NCBI GenBank assembly: GCA_937966095.1
Contig: CALCKF010000107.1
Location: 1-30,625, forward strand
Direction of reading: 5' to 3'
DNA from: an uncultured Eubacterium sp.
GTDB taxonomy: Bacteria > Bacillota > Clostridia > Peptostreptococcales > Anaerovoracaceae
DNA length: 30,625 nt
This document shows, piece by piece, positions 7,218-15,120 of this stretch; the first letter of the stretch is position 1, and each line of letters begins with the position of its first letter. The notes under the pieces were generated by a model. The model had not been told where the DNA came from. It did not search any database and worked only from the letters and a program-made list of their open reading frames with translations. The translations under genes were made by a program, and so were the position numbers.

Positions 7218-8786
7218 CTAGCTAACTACCTTTTCAAGTCTTTTAAGCGCGAGAGCCATTGTAAGTCCCGGTATTACACGATTGCCGGTCACCTCTACAC
7301 CAAGCATCTCATTTATCTTTCTGAGTCTGTACTGCACGGTATTGGCATGTATCCCCATAAATTCAGCAGTTTTGCTGCTGTTCATCCCTGCATCCAGAAC
7401 AAAGGTCTCCAATGTGTCCAAAAGCTGCCTTCCCTTGCTCTCTCCGGCTTCCTTGAACGGTCCTAGAAGCTCCATGTAATTTTTCTTGACAAATCCTCCC
7501 TGTATCTGTATATTGATACAGTTGCTGACCAGAGTAAGTTCATATTTAGTGAACACTCTCTTATATGGAAACACATTCTGCACAAATGACCAGCTTTCGC
7601 TTATCAGCCTGTACGCATCTCCTGCCCCTTCAATACCATTCAGCCCTGTAACATGGAATATCCTTGCTTCCTTGCTTCCCTTCAATCTGTCAAACAGCTG
7701 TACACAGCTGTTTCTGAGAGCAGGGCCTGCATCTTCTTCATCATATGTGAGAATCATACCGTATGTCTCATCACCTTCTGTGATCTTCATGACATTCAGA
7801 TCCTCTTCCTTTTCAAATTCAGCGAAAATCTGGCTCTCCAGCTCATGACCTATACCTTTTGAAAAGAAAACGCTGAGGATTTCTTCTCCGCTTATCTTAG
7901 CCTCGTCCTTAAGAGTATATGCCAGACTCTTGTTTCCCCTCATCAGAGCTTTTATGAACTCAGCCTTTGCATCTCTTTCCGGCGTATATTTCCACATTCC
8001 CATCGCCAGCTGTATTATCTCAGCCAGCTTGGTTATCTCTCCGGCAGTATATGAATCCTCGTTATCCACTATGAACATATAGTATTTATCATTATTGATA
8101 GTTACAGGCCCCCAATAAGTAAGGACTCCGTTCACATCTATCATCGTGTATACCTTGGAATCACTTTCGACATTCCTCTCCTTGCCGAGCTTTATAGCAT
8201 CTGAAATAGTCGCTTTATGGCGTGTTTCCACTGTAAGTATAGGGTTGAAGTCTTCACTCAGTATTATCAGCTGAAAATCATTGTTGATAGCTGCCTCACG
8301 GACAGCTGACTGAAAATTGCTGTGCTTTTCAAAATTCAGCAGGTGGAATACAGTATTGCTGATCAGGCTGTTGTTGAAATTGTCTCCATAAAGCACCTTG
8401 TCCATCACTTCTGTTATAGCCTGGGAATATTCAGCATTTTCAGGCATCAGTATCAAAGGCAGAAGCTCGCGCTGTGCAGTCTCGATCACTTTTTCATCAA
8501 GTGCTTTGATGATCTTACCAACATAATATACAGCAAGTGCAGCACATCCCCGTTGTGAAACTGTGCGTATCATTTCACATTGCTGTTCCACATCATCCTT
8601 GATCCCTAAAAATCCGGTGAGCAGTATTTTGTTTTTATCGCCTTTATAAAGTTCCAGATCATTTTTCCCATACGGGTCCAGAACAGATACGGCTTTCACT
8701 TCATTAGTCAGATTCAGCTTTCCAGCTAATACTTCAGAGTCCTTGAATGCATCGATTTCAAGACAATCTGCAACAGTGACCCTCAT
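7218..8786 (-). CDS. PucR-family transcriptional regulator
   Basis: The 522-residue protein has the PucR architecture. Residues 1-125 resemble the PucR N-terminal domain (VTVADCLEIDAFKDSEVLAG... then LPLILMPENAEYSQAITEVMDKVL). The middle section (about 130-400) is a GAF/GGDEF-like region with little specific signature. The C-terminal helix-turn-helix (about 465-515) contains LLDTLETFVLDAGMNSSKTAEFMGIHANTVQYRLRKI, the classic PucR HTH_30 pattern. The family controls purine or amino-acid catabolism, transporters and related pathways in response to metabolites. The target here is unknown. Its ATG shares one base with the ftsH stop (TAATG), so it is translationally coupled to ftsH, and glyA follows. 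This is an unusual genomic place for such a regulator; local control of glyA, the purine operon or the distant permease is possible but unproven. Confidence 0.85.
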   Translation of the reverse strand: MRVTVADCLEIDAFKDSEVLAGKLNLTNEVKAVSVLDPYGKNDLELYKGDKNKILLTGFLGIKDDVEQQCEMIRTVSQRGCAALAVYYVGKIIKALDEKVIETAQRELLPLILMPENAEYSQAITEVMDKVLYGDNFNNSLISNTVFHLLNFEKHSNFQSAVREAAINNDFQLIILSEDFNPILTVETRHKATISDAIKLGKERNVESDSKVYTMIDVNGVLTYWGPVTINNDKYYMFIVDNEDSYTAGEITKLAEIIQLAMGMWKYTPERDAKAEFIKALMRGNKSLAYTLKDEAKISGEEILSVFFSKGIGHELESQIFAEFEKEEDLNVMKITEGDETYGMILTYDEEDAGPALRNSCVQLFDRLKGSKEARIFHVTGLNGIEGAGDAYRLISESWSFVQNVFPYKRVFTKYELTLVSNCINIQIQGGFVKKNYMELLGPFKEAGESKGRQLLDTLETFVLDAGMNSSKTAEFMGIHANTVQYRLRKINEMLGVEVTGNRVIPGLTMALALKRLEKVVS

Positions 8787-11035
8787 TATTCTCCCCTCTT
8801 TTCCTCTTTGCCATCGCTGTCTTCTTCATCATCGCTGCAATCCCTGCTGCCATCATTATCATCATCACAGTTTTCATTATCGCTGTCATCATTGAGATAA
8901 TCTGTATCATATACAGCAAGCTCTTCTTCGCTTGGCATGTCGTCATCCTTCTCATATTCAGCATCCCTGTCGGCAGCAGATCCCGAAAGATTGTCAGGAT
9001 CAAACGGTTCAGCTGTTTTGGTCACATCGTTGTAAGTCATGATATGAGGCTTGAATCTCGAATTTTTACCTTGTTCCGACAATGCCCTGGCAGCCTCCTC
9101 CATCCTTTTTCTTTCACGATCTTCCTGCTTTTTTCGCATCTTGGCCGATTCTTCAGCTTCCAGCTTATCAAGTTCTTTTTTCTTTTCAAGCTGCTCCTTA
9201 AGATCTTCAGCCAGTTCGGCAGGTGTTTTTTCTCCGTTATAAAGCTGCACAAACTGCTGATTATCCAGTGTTTCAACTTCAAGCAGACCTTCTGCGACCG
9301 CACGCAACTGATCGATATGTTCTTCCAGTATCTTTTTTGCAGCTTCAAAAGCTTCTTCTATTATAGCTTTTACTTCTTCATCTATCTCAGATGCAGTTTC
9401 TTCAGAATAATTCTTTCTTGTTGAGAAATCCTTTCCAAGGAACACTTCATCGGATGAACTGTAATTTACAGGTCCCAGTTTTTCACTGAATCCATATTTT
9501 GTCACCATTTCCTTGGCTATATCAGTTGCTCTCTGTATGTCATTGCTGGCTCCTGTGCTTATATCGTCAAGCGTCAGCATTTCCGCAACACGACCACCCA
9601 GCAGATGTATTATCTGTTCTCTCATGGTCTCCTTTGTACCATAATATTTGTCTTCCTTAGGCAGAATCATGGTAAATCCGCCGGCTCTTCCTCTAGGTAT
9701 TATCGTTACCTGATGTACAGGGTCTGTTTTAGGAAGCACATGAGCAACTACCGCATGCCCTGCTTCATGATATGCCGTAAGTTTTCTTTCTTCTTCGCCG
9801 ATCACGCGGCTCTTCTTCTCAGGGCCTGCTATGACCTTTGTTATAGCTTCTTCTATTTCTTCCATCCTGATTTTCATGCCATTCCTTCTGGCGGCAAGAA
9901 GAGCTGCTTCATTGAGCATATTCTCTATATCTGCAGGTGAAAAACCAGGCGTTCTCCTGGCAAGAACCTTTGGATCCACACCTTCATCAAGCGGCTTGTT
10001 TCTGGAGTGTATCCTGAATATCTCCTCTCTTCCCACTATATCAGGTATACCTATAACTATCTGTCTGTCGAATCTTCCCGGCCTCAACAATGCAGGATCC
10101 AGTACGTCAGGTCTGTTAGTAGCAGCCAGTATTATGATGCCCGCATTTTCAGCAAAACCATCCATTTCAACCAGCAGCTGATTCAAAGTCTGTTCTCTTT
10201 CATCATGGCCGCCGCCAAGTCCTGCGCCTCTCTTACGGCCTACTGCATCTATCTCGTCTATGAATACTATACAAGGCGCATTTTTCTTTGCCTGTTCAAA
10301 CAGGTCTCTTACTCTGGAAGCACCCACACCTACAAACATTTCGACAAAATCCGAGCCGCTTATTGTAAAGAACGGTACGCCCGCTTCTCCCGCGGTAGCC
10401 CTCGAAATATACGTCTTTCCTGTTCCCGGAGGTCCCACAAGCAATATTCCCTTAGGTATCCTTGCCCCCAGACTGTTATATTTTGCAGGATGTCTTAAGA
10501 AATCTACGATTTCCTCCAGTTCTTCTTTTTCTTCTTTCAAGCCGGCCACATCTTTAAATGTTATCTTTCTCAGATCGCTGTCCTTCTGCAGCTTTGCTCT
10601 GCTCTTGCCGAAGGACATGGCCTTGCCCCCTCCTCCGCTCTGATTCATTATCAGTATGAAGAATACCACCATTATACCTATCATTATCAAAGTAGGCAGA
10701 AGGCTTATCCATATGGATTCCTTCTTCGGCTCATCACTCTCAAGGGTAAGATTTCCCTCATCCACCTGCGGCATTATATAAGCCTCATATATATAGCTGA
10801 GGTCAACTGCACTGTTTACATATGCATATACCTTTTCTCCCGATTTAAGCTCTGCCGTCAACTTGGTCTCAGTGACATTGATGCTGTCCACTTCATTTTC
10901 CTTAAGGTACTTGACCATCGTAGATGTCTTTACTTCCTTCTGTTCCTCAGGCGCATCACTGTTATAAAACCACACCATTGCCAGAACCAGGCCGAATATG
11001 ACTACATAAATTCCTATGTTTTTAGCCTTTTTCAA
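8786..11035 (-). CDS. ftsH: ATP-dependent membrane zinc metalloprotease FtsH
   Basis: FtsH extracts and degrades membrane and short-lived cytoplasmic proteins. The 749-residue protein has two transmembrane helices (about 7-23 and 108-130) flanking a short extracytoplasmic domain. The AAA module has Walker A GPPGTGKT (201-208), Walker B IVFIDEIDA (256-264) and the second region of homology NRPDVLDPALLRPGRFDR. The protease has HEAGH (423-427) and the third zinc ligand in STGASND (D499). After about residue 605 comes a charged coiled coil and then a long, very acidic tail (about 695-745) absent from typical 600-650 residue homologues. The start is TTG at 11035, behind GGGAGG at 8 bases. A good extended -10 promoter lies at 11112-11140. 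The gene overlaps pucR by one base. The usual hpt gene between tilS and ftsH is absent. Confidence 0.96.
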   Translation of the reverse strand: MKKAKNIGIYVVIFGLVLAMVWFYNSDAPEEQKEVKTSTMVKYLKENEVDSINVTETKLTAELKSGEKVYAYVNSAVDLSYIYEAYIMPQVDEGNLTLESDEPKKESIWISLLPTLIMIGIMVVFFILIMNQSGGGGKAMSFGKSRAKLQKDSDLRKITFKDVAGLKEEKEELEEIVDFLRHPAKYNSLGARIPKGILLVGPPGTGKTYISRATAGEAGVPFFTISGSDFVEMFVGVGASRVRDLFEQAKKNAPCIVFIDEIDAVGRKRGAGLGGGHDEREQTLNQLLVEMDGFAENAGIIILAATNRPDVLDPALLRPGRFDRQIVIGIPDIVGREEIFRIHSRNKPLDEGVDPKVLARRTPGFSPADIENMLNEAALLAARRNGMKIRMEEIEEAITKVIAGPEKKSRVIGEEERKLTAYHEAGHAVVAHVLPKTDPVHQVTIIPRGRAGGFTMILPKEDKYYGTKETMREQIIHLLGGRVAEMLTLDDISTGASNDIQRATDIAKEMVTKYGFSEKLGPVNYSSSDEVFLGKDFSTRKNYSEETASEIDEEVKAIIEEAFEAAKKILEEHIDQLRAVAEGLLEVETLDNQQFVQLYNGEKTPAELAEDLKEQLEKKKELDKLEAEESAKMRKKQEDRERKRMEEAARALSEQGKNSRFKPHIMTYNDVTKTAEPFDPDNLSGSAADRDAEYEKDDDMPSEEELAVYDTDYLNDDSDNENCDDDNDGSRDCSDDEEDSDGKEEKRGE

Positions 11036-11111
11036 ATTTATTTCCTCCCGGTAATATATTTATACTCTTATATTTATAATTTTTGTTGTTTTCAAACAAA
11101 TTCGCTGTGAT

Positions 11112-11140
11112 ATTTTATCATAGACGCCAATTTTCTTCAA
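11112..11140 (-). promoter_or_regulatory. Sigma-A promoter of ftsH
   Basis: On the minus strand TTGAAG (11140-11135) and TAAAAT (11117-11112) are 17 bases apart, with TGA directly before the -10 forming an extended -10 element. It lies about 75 bases upstream of the TTG start, just after the tilS stop codon. Confidence 0.65.
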
Positions 11141-11179
11141 TAGAGCCCCCGCCTTTTTTGCCTGAATTTCACACAAAGT

Positions 11180-12217
11180 TCAATCTCTGTAAAATATTGC
11201 CTTGCCTGCAGCCACTTTGAGCCTGTAGCCGTATGGGAACTCCACTATTTTAGGAGCCTGTTTTTTCCCTATTATATAGTCTGCTGACTGTATCCTCTCT
11301 TCAGATATATCCTTTTCCAGTCCAATACAGGCAAAAGCCTTCATTATCAGCCGATGTCGTATTGCAGGATGCAGCCGGTCAAGCTCCTTGCGGTCCATGA
11401 TCACACTGTCATCGTCACTATACGCAGCCAGTCTTTTGTATTCTTTTTCCGTCTGCTGCCAAAGGTAGTCTCTATCCTTTGAGCTTATTCTGGCAAGCCT
11501 CACAAGACTTTCTTTTATGTTTTCATTATAACCGCTTTCAAGAAAAGGTATCAGTTCAAGTCTTATTTTATTCCTCGAATACAGCATCTCATGATTTGTA
11601 TGATCTATGACCGGCTCAAGCTCATTCTTCCGGCAGTATTCCTCTATATCCTCCCTGTAAACATCCAGAAGCGGCCTTATCACTTTGAAGCCCCGCTCCT
11701 CTCTCTCGTATGCAATGCCTGCAAGGCCGTCAGTCCCGGTTCCCCTCAGTATCCTGAAAAGCACGGTCTCAGCCTGATCATTGGCATTCTGAGCTACAGC
11801 TATCCTTACATGTTCTCTGGCATCTTCTTTTGCCATGCCGGAAGCAACTAATCCTTTGGAAATTTCTTCTGCCGTATCATAAAAGGCATCATATCTGGCT
11901 TTTCGCCCTGCCTCTTCTCCTGTCATAGACAATTCTTCTGCAAGCTTTACACAGTCAGTCACGAACGTCCTGCATACGACTCCTTCCTTACGGCAGAGTT
12001 CCTCCACATACGCCTGGTCTCTCTCTGCCTCTCCCGGCCTGAACTTATGGTTAAGATGCACCGGATATATGCTTATATCCAGCATGTCCCTGAGCTTCAT
12101 GAGAACATGAAAAAGGCATACTGAATCAGGCCCTCCTGACAGACCCAACACAATATGCTGCTTTTTTTTGATCAGTCCATGTTCCGCAATTGTTTTTCTG
12201 ACTCGTTCGATCAACAT
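11180..12217 (-). CDS. tilS: tRNA(Ile)-lysidine synthase, short form
   Basis: TilS attaches lysine to C34 of the AUA-reading tRNA-Ile, changing its codon and amino-acid identity; it is essential in bacteria. The N-terminal PP-loop domain shows the ATP motif LGLSGGPDS (24-32), VHLNHKFRPGEAERD, GEEAGRKARYDAF and AQNANDQAETVLFRILRGTGTDGLAG. A helical middle domain follows. At 345 residues the protein lacks most of the C-terminal substrate-binding domain that brings many Firmicute homologues to about 450-480 residues; it resembles shorter TilS forms. AGGA lies 6 bases before ATG 12217. A separate extended -10 promoter sits in the 85-base gap after spoIIE. The spoIIE-tilS-ftsH order is a conserved Firmicute backbone. 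Confidence 0.93.
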   Translation of the reverse strand: MLIERVRKTIAEHGLIKKKQHIVLGLSGGPDSVCLFHVLMKLRDMLDISIYPVHLNHKFRPGEAERDQAYVEELCRKEGVVCRTFVTDCVKLAEELSMTGEEAGRKARYDAFYDTAEEISKGLVASGMAKEDAREHVRIAVAQNANDQAETVLFRILRGTGTDGLAGIAYEREERGFKVIRPLLDVYREDIEEYCRKNELEPVIDHTNHEMLYSRNKIRLELIPFLESGYNENIKESLVRLARISSKDRDYLWQQTEKEYKRLAAYSDDDSVIMDRKELDRLHPAIRHRLIMKAFACIGLEKDISEERIQSADYIIGKKQAPKIVEFPYGYRLKVAAGKAIFYRD

Positions 12218-12263
12218 TTTTTCCTGAATTTCTGTCTTCCCTTTCCAACTTAAAGATATTTTT

Positions 12264-12269
12264 ATTATA
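12264..12269 (-). promoter_or_regulatory. Extended -10 promoter of tilS
   Basis: On the minus strand TGATATAAT gives a perfect TATAAT with the TGn extension. No good -35 is seen at 16-18 bases. Transcription would begin near 12257, about 40 bases before the tilS start codon, allowing expression independent of the sporulation gene spoIIE. Confidence 0.5.
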
Positions 12270-12302
12270 TCACGTTATATGGCGGGAAGCCACAATCAAA
12301 AC

Positions 12303-14102
12303 TCAAATAATCCTGGCAACAAGCACAGTGAGGTCATCACGCTCCCTGCCTATATAGCTGTCTGCCGCTCTGTTCAGTATGAGATCGCTCATAGTCTGAG
12401 GATCCCCGGACCTCACTTTTGCCGCAGTCTCCTTTATGCTGCCGAGAAATCTGCCATCGCCTCCTCCTGTAATTCCTCCCTCGCTTACTCCGTCCGACAT
12501 CATTATTATCCAGTCCCCTTTCTTCAGAGAAGTTTCCAGATATCTTATTTTCAATCCGTTAACTATACCAAGAGGTACAGCTGAAAGCTTTACTTCATCT
12601 ACAAGTTCTTTCCTTCGTATGAGAGTAGGGGCGGCGCCTATTTTATAAAATTTTGCTTTGCATGATCTCTTGTCTATTATAACCAGATCCACTGTCGCAT
12701 ATGATTCCTCGTCATCCTTCATCAGCATAACTGTATTTATCATTTTAAGAGTGAGATCTGCCGTAACTCCCGATTTGAGAAGAGATATTATCGTTTTTGT
12801 GACCATGAGACTTTCCGCAGCAGCTTTTTTGCCTTTTCCCATTCCATCACTTACTATAAGCACGACTTTTCCGTCACCTATCTCCTGCCATCCGCAGCAG
12901 TCACCATTGATGGTCCCCGATGCCGCACACTGTGAAACAGCCACATCGATATCCATTTTTTCACGCCTGTACACCGCTGTCCTTCCGGAACTCATATTTA
13001 TACTTCGTCTTGTATTATCCATGATCTGTCTCGTTATTTCAAACTGTCCTGCCAGTACAGATCTGCTGTCAAGATAAGTAGAGTAGAGTTCGGCAAGGTC
13101 GGCCATATCGCAAGCCTTTTCCTTCAGTATCTCTGCGGCTGCCTTATCTGAGATTTCTTTTTCCGATCTGTATGATCCTGCTGACAGCATAGCTATCCTT
13201 TTCAGCTTTTTACCTGCTTTCCAGCTGATCGCTGCGAATGATGCAGCAGCAATGAAAATACAGTATCCATCGATTCCCAGTACGATCCCGCTGTCAACCC
13301 TTTCAAGCAGGCAGCAGACTGCAACGAATACAGCTGCACATATTATATTTCCCGCCTTTTTTGCAGGGATGGCAGCAGTAATCCCTATAATAGCAGTGAT
13401 CATAAATCCCCACTGTGCCTGTCCTGCCAGTGCCGCCCAGATGCCGCCTGATGCAGCAGTCAGAAAAGCCTGTCCCGGATCCAGATAAACTATCGATACA
13501 AGCACAAGAAAAATCACTGCCGGCCATATGATAAAGGAAAGCCCGGCCCCATTGAGAAGCATTATACATATAGAAACAACTGTCATCAGTGGTATCTCCC
13601 GCACTGAAAAGTTTTTTTTCACTCCGCGGTTTTCCCATATCGAAAATGCAGCATCGAATGCAAAAACAAGTACAAAAATCAAAACTCCATCCAAAAGCAG
13701 TTTTTCAACGCTTATCTTGTACACAGTCACTGTTGCCAGCCTGCTTATACTTACGCATATTATACCTGCAGATCCCGAAATAAAAGCAGCTTGTGCTAAA
13801 GACAATTTTATTTTCCCTGCGGCTGCCATAATGATCCCGCATATGACAACAGCAGCCAAATCTCCCCACGGATCCATTCCTTTAGCTATGTAAGGCACTA
13901 TACCGCCTGCCGCAGGAATAGCAAGATATATATTAGAAGGATTTCTGTATACCATATATGAGACGAGTGCGACCGCAGAAGGGAAATATTCCCCCATAAC
14001 CGGACCGTGGCTTATGACAAAAGTCCAAAGGATCAGTATTATGCCTTTCAATATTCTGGTTTTTACAAAATTAAATATACCCGGTTTTGTCGTGTTTTCC
14101 AT
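12303..14102 (-). CDS. spoIIE: Stage II sporulation protein E (membrane PP2C phosphatase)
   Basis: SpoIIE sits at the asymmetric division septum and dephosphorylates SpoIIAA, releasing sigma-F in the forespore. From ATG 14102 the protein has about 599 residues. The first 290 or so contain many hydrophobic helices, a linker with an EILKEKACDMADLAELYSTY helix follows, and the C-terminal PP2C domain shows GDCCGWQEIGDGKVVLIVSDGMGKG (metal-binding D419), YATVDLVIID, PLGIV, GDWIIMMSDGVSEGG and a final ERDDLTVLVARI. B. subtilis SpoIIE has 827 residues, so the membrane or central part is compact here. I chose 14102 because GGAG lies 9 bases upstream; TTG 14123 and ATG 14117 are alternatives. The upstream region has a perfect -10 and a Spo0A-like element. 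The gene marks the organism as a likely spore-former. Confidence 0.92.
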   Translation of the reverse strand: MENTTKPGIFNFVKTRILKGIILILWTFVISHGPVMGEYFPSAVALVSYMVYRNPSNIYLAIPAAGGIVPYIAKGMDPWGDLAAVVICGIIMAAAGKIKLSLAQAAFISGSAGIICVSISRLATVTVYKISVEKLLLDGVLIFVLVFAFDAAFSIWENRGVKKNFSVREIPLMTVVSICIMLLNGAGLSFIIWPAVIFLVLVSIVYLDPGQAFLTAASGGIWAALAGQAQWGFMITAIIGITAAIPAKKAGNIICAAVFVAVCCLLERVDSGIVLGIDGYCIFIAAASFAAISWKAGKKLKRIAMLSAGSYRSEKEISDKAAAEILKEKACDMADLAELYSTYLDSRSVLAGQFEITRQIMDNTRRSINMSSGRTAVYRREKMDIDVAVSQCAASGTINGDCCGWQEIGDGKVVLIVSDGMGKGKKAAAESLMVTKTIISLLKSGVTADLTLKMINTVMLMKDDEESYATVDLVIIDKRSCKAKFYKIGAAPTLIRRKELVDEVKLSAVPLGIVNGLKIRYLETSLKKGDWIIMMSDGVSEGGITGGGDGRFLGSIKETAAKVRSGDPQTMSDLILNRAADSYIGRERDDLTVLVARII

Positions 14103-14133
14103 ATTAAAAATCTCCATTCCCAATACCGTGTAT

Positions 14134-14166
14134 ATTATACAGCCTGTCCTTATCGGAATTTGTCGT
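14134..14166 (-). promoter_or_regulatory. spoIIE promoter with long spacer and Spo0A-like box
   Basis: On the minus strand a perfect TATAAT (14139-14134) follows ACGACA (14166-14161) after 21 bases. The opposite strand of that -35 reads TTTGTCGTT (14159-14167), close to the Spo0A box TTTGTCGAA. B. subtilis spoIIE is known for a sigma-A promoter with a similarly long spacer and overlapping Spo0A sites. The match is suggestive rather than proven. Confidence 0.5.
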
Positions 14167-14192
14167 TTTTTCTGAAGAAGTCATTTAATTTT

Positions 14193-14237
14193 AAAAAAGA
14201 GCTGTACGCTCCGGATTTTCATCCGTTGCACACAGCT
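14193..14237 (-). terminator. Intrinsic terminator after tatD
   Basis: AGCTGT (14200-14205) pairs with ACAGCT (14232-14237), and an inner CGGAT/ATCCG stem closes a four-base loop, for about 15 pairs with a two-base internal loop. On the minus strand it is followed by CTTTTTT. It ends the metG-tatD unit ahead of the spoIIE promoter. Confidence 0.85.
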
Positions 14238-14254
14238 GATCTAACATAAGTATC

Positions 14255-15106
14255 TTATTTCCCTGTGATACCATAAAACCGCATGGCGTTTTCTTTAGTC
14301 ACGGCTGCTACGGTTTCTATATCTGCTCCCTTTATCTCCGCTACCTTTTTGGCTGTATATTCAACCATAGGAGGTATATTTTTCCTGCCTCTGAAGGGCT
14401 CAGGCGTAAGATATGGCGAATCTGTCTCTATTAAAAGGAAATCAAGAGGTATCTCGCTGACTGCAGCTACGGTCTTCCTGTTGTTTTTATAAGTTACCGG
14501 ACCTGCTACAGAAATCGTACCCCCGAGTTTTACATACTGCCGCCCCAGCTCCGCACTGCCGGAAAAACAATGAAGCAGGACACGGGCATCGGTGCAGCTG
14601 CCGCTTTTATCCGATGTATATCCGGTTGTATCAGGTCTTTTCGGAAACCAGCTTTTTCTTTCATCTGAAAAAGCGCCTTCTTCCTTTAAAATATCCATTA
14701 CCTCCTGATCCGCTTCACGGGAATGAATCACGATAGGCATCTTCAACTGGTTAGCAAGCCTTATCTGTTTTCTGAACCATTCTCTCTGTATATCACGAGG
14801 TGAATTATCATAATGGAAATCAAGACCTATCTCTCCTATTGCCATAACCTTCGGCTTCCCTGCAAGGCCCTTTATCATAGCCAGCTGCATATCATCCATA
14901 TCCTTTGTATCATGGGGATGACATCCTACTGCCGCATAACACCACTTATATCTTCCCGCATGGTCGACCGCCATTTTAGAGCTGGGCAGATCAAAGCCGA
15001 TATCCATCACATAATCAAGCTTTGATTTTTCTATGGCCTCTATCATTACCTCTCTCTCCTCAGGCTTCATTTCATTGTTTATATGTGCATGTGAATCAAA
15101 AAACAT
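14255..15106 (-). CDS. tatD: TatD-family metal-dependent hydrolase
   Basis: TatD proteins are TIM-barrel metal-dependent hydrolases with DNase activity, implicated in DNA repair and RNA quality control. The 283-residue protein shows FFDSHAHI (metal histidines 6 and 8), GCHPHD (61-66), the GEIGLDFHYD block with metal ligand E92, VIHSREAD with H128, LLHCFSG with H179, and ETDSPYLTPEPFRGRKN near residue 235. A segment of about 30 residues (145-174), rich in serine, lysine and aspartate, lies between the H128 and H179 blocks and makes the protein longer than the usual 255 residues. It follows metG by 14 bases, a very common pairing in Firmicutes, and is followed by a terminator. Confidence 0.93.
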   Translation of the reverse strand: MFFDSHAHINNEMKPEEREVMIEAIEKSKLDYVMDIGFDLPSSKMAVDHAGRYKWCYAAVGCHPHDTKDMDDMQLAMIKGLAGKPKVMAIGEIGLDFHYDNSPRDIQREWFRKQIRLANQLKMPIVIHSREADQEVMDILKEEGAFSDERKSWFPKRPDTTGYTSDKSGSCTDARVLLHCFSGSAELGRQYVKLGGTISVAGPVTYKNNRKTVAAVSEIPLDFLLIETDSPYLTPEPFRGRKNIPPMVEYTAKKVAEIKGADIETVAAVTKENAMRFYGITGK

Positions 15107-15120
15107 AATCCTAAGCCCTT

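Noticed and set aside
8758..9348. Minus-strand ORFs in other frames within the end of ftsH, giving Met/Lys-rich products
   Set aside because: They are frame shadows of the acidic and lysine-rich ftsH tail, with no ribosome sites of their own.
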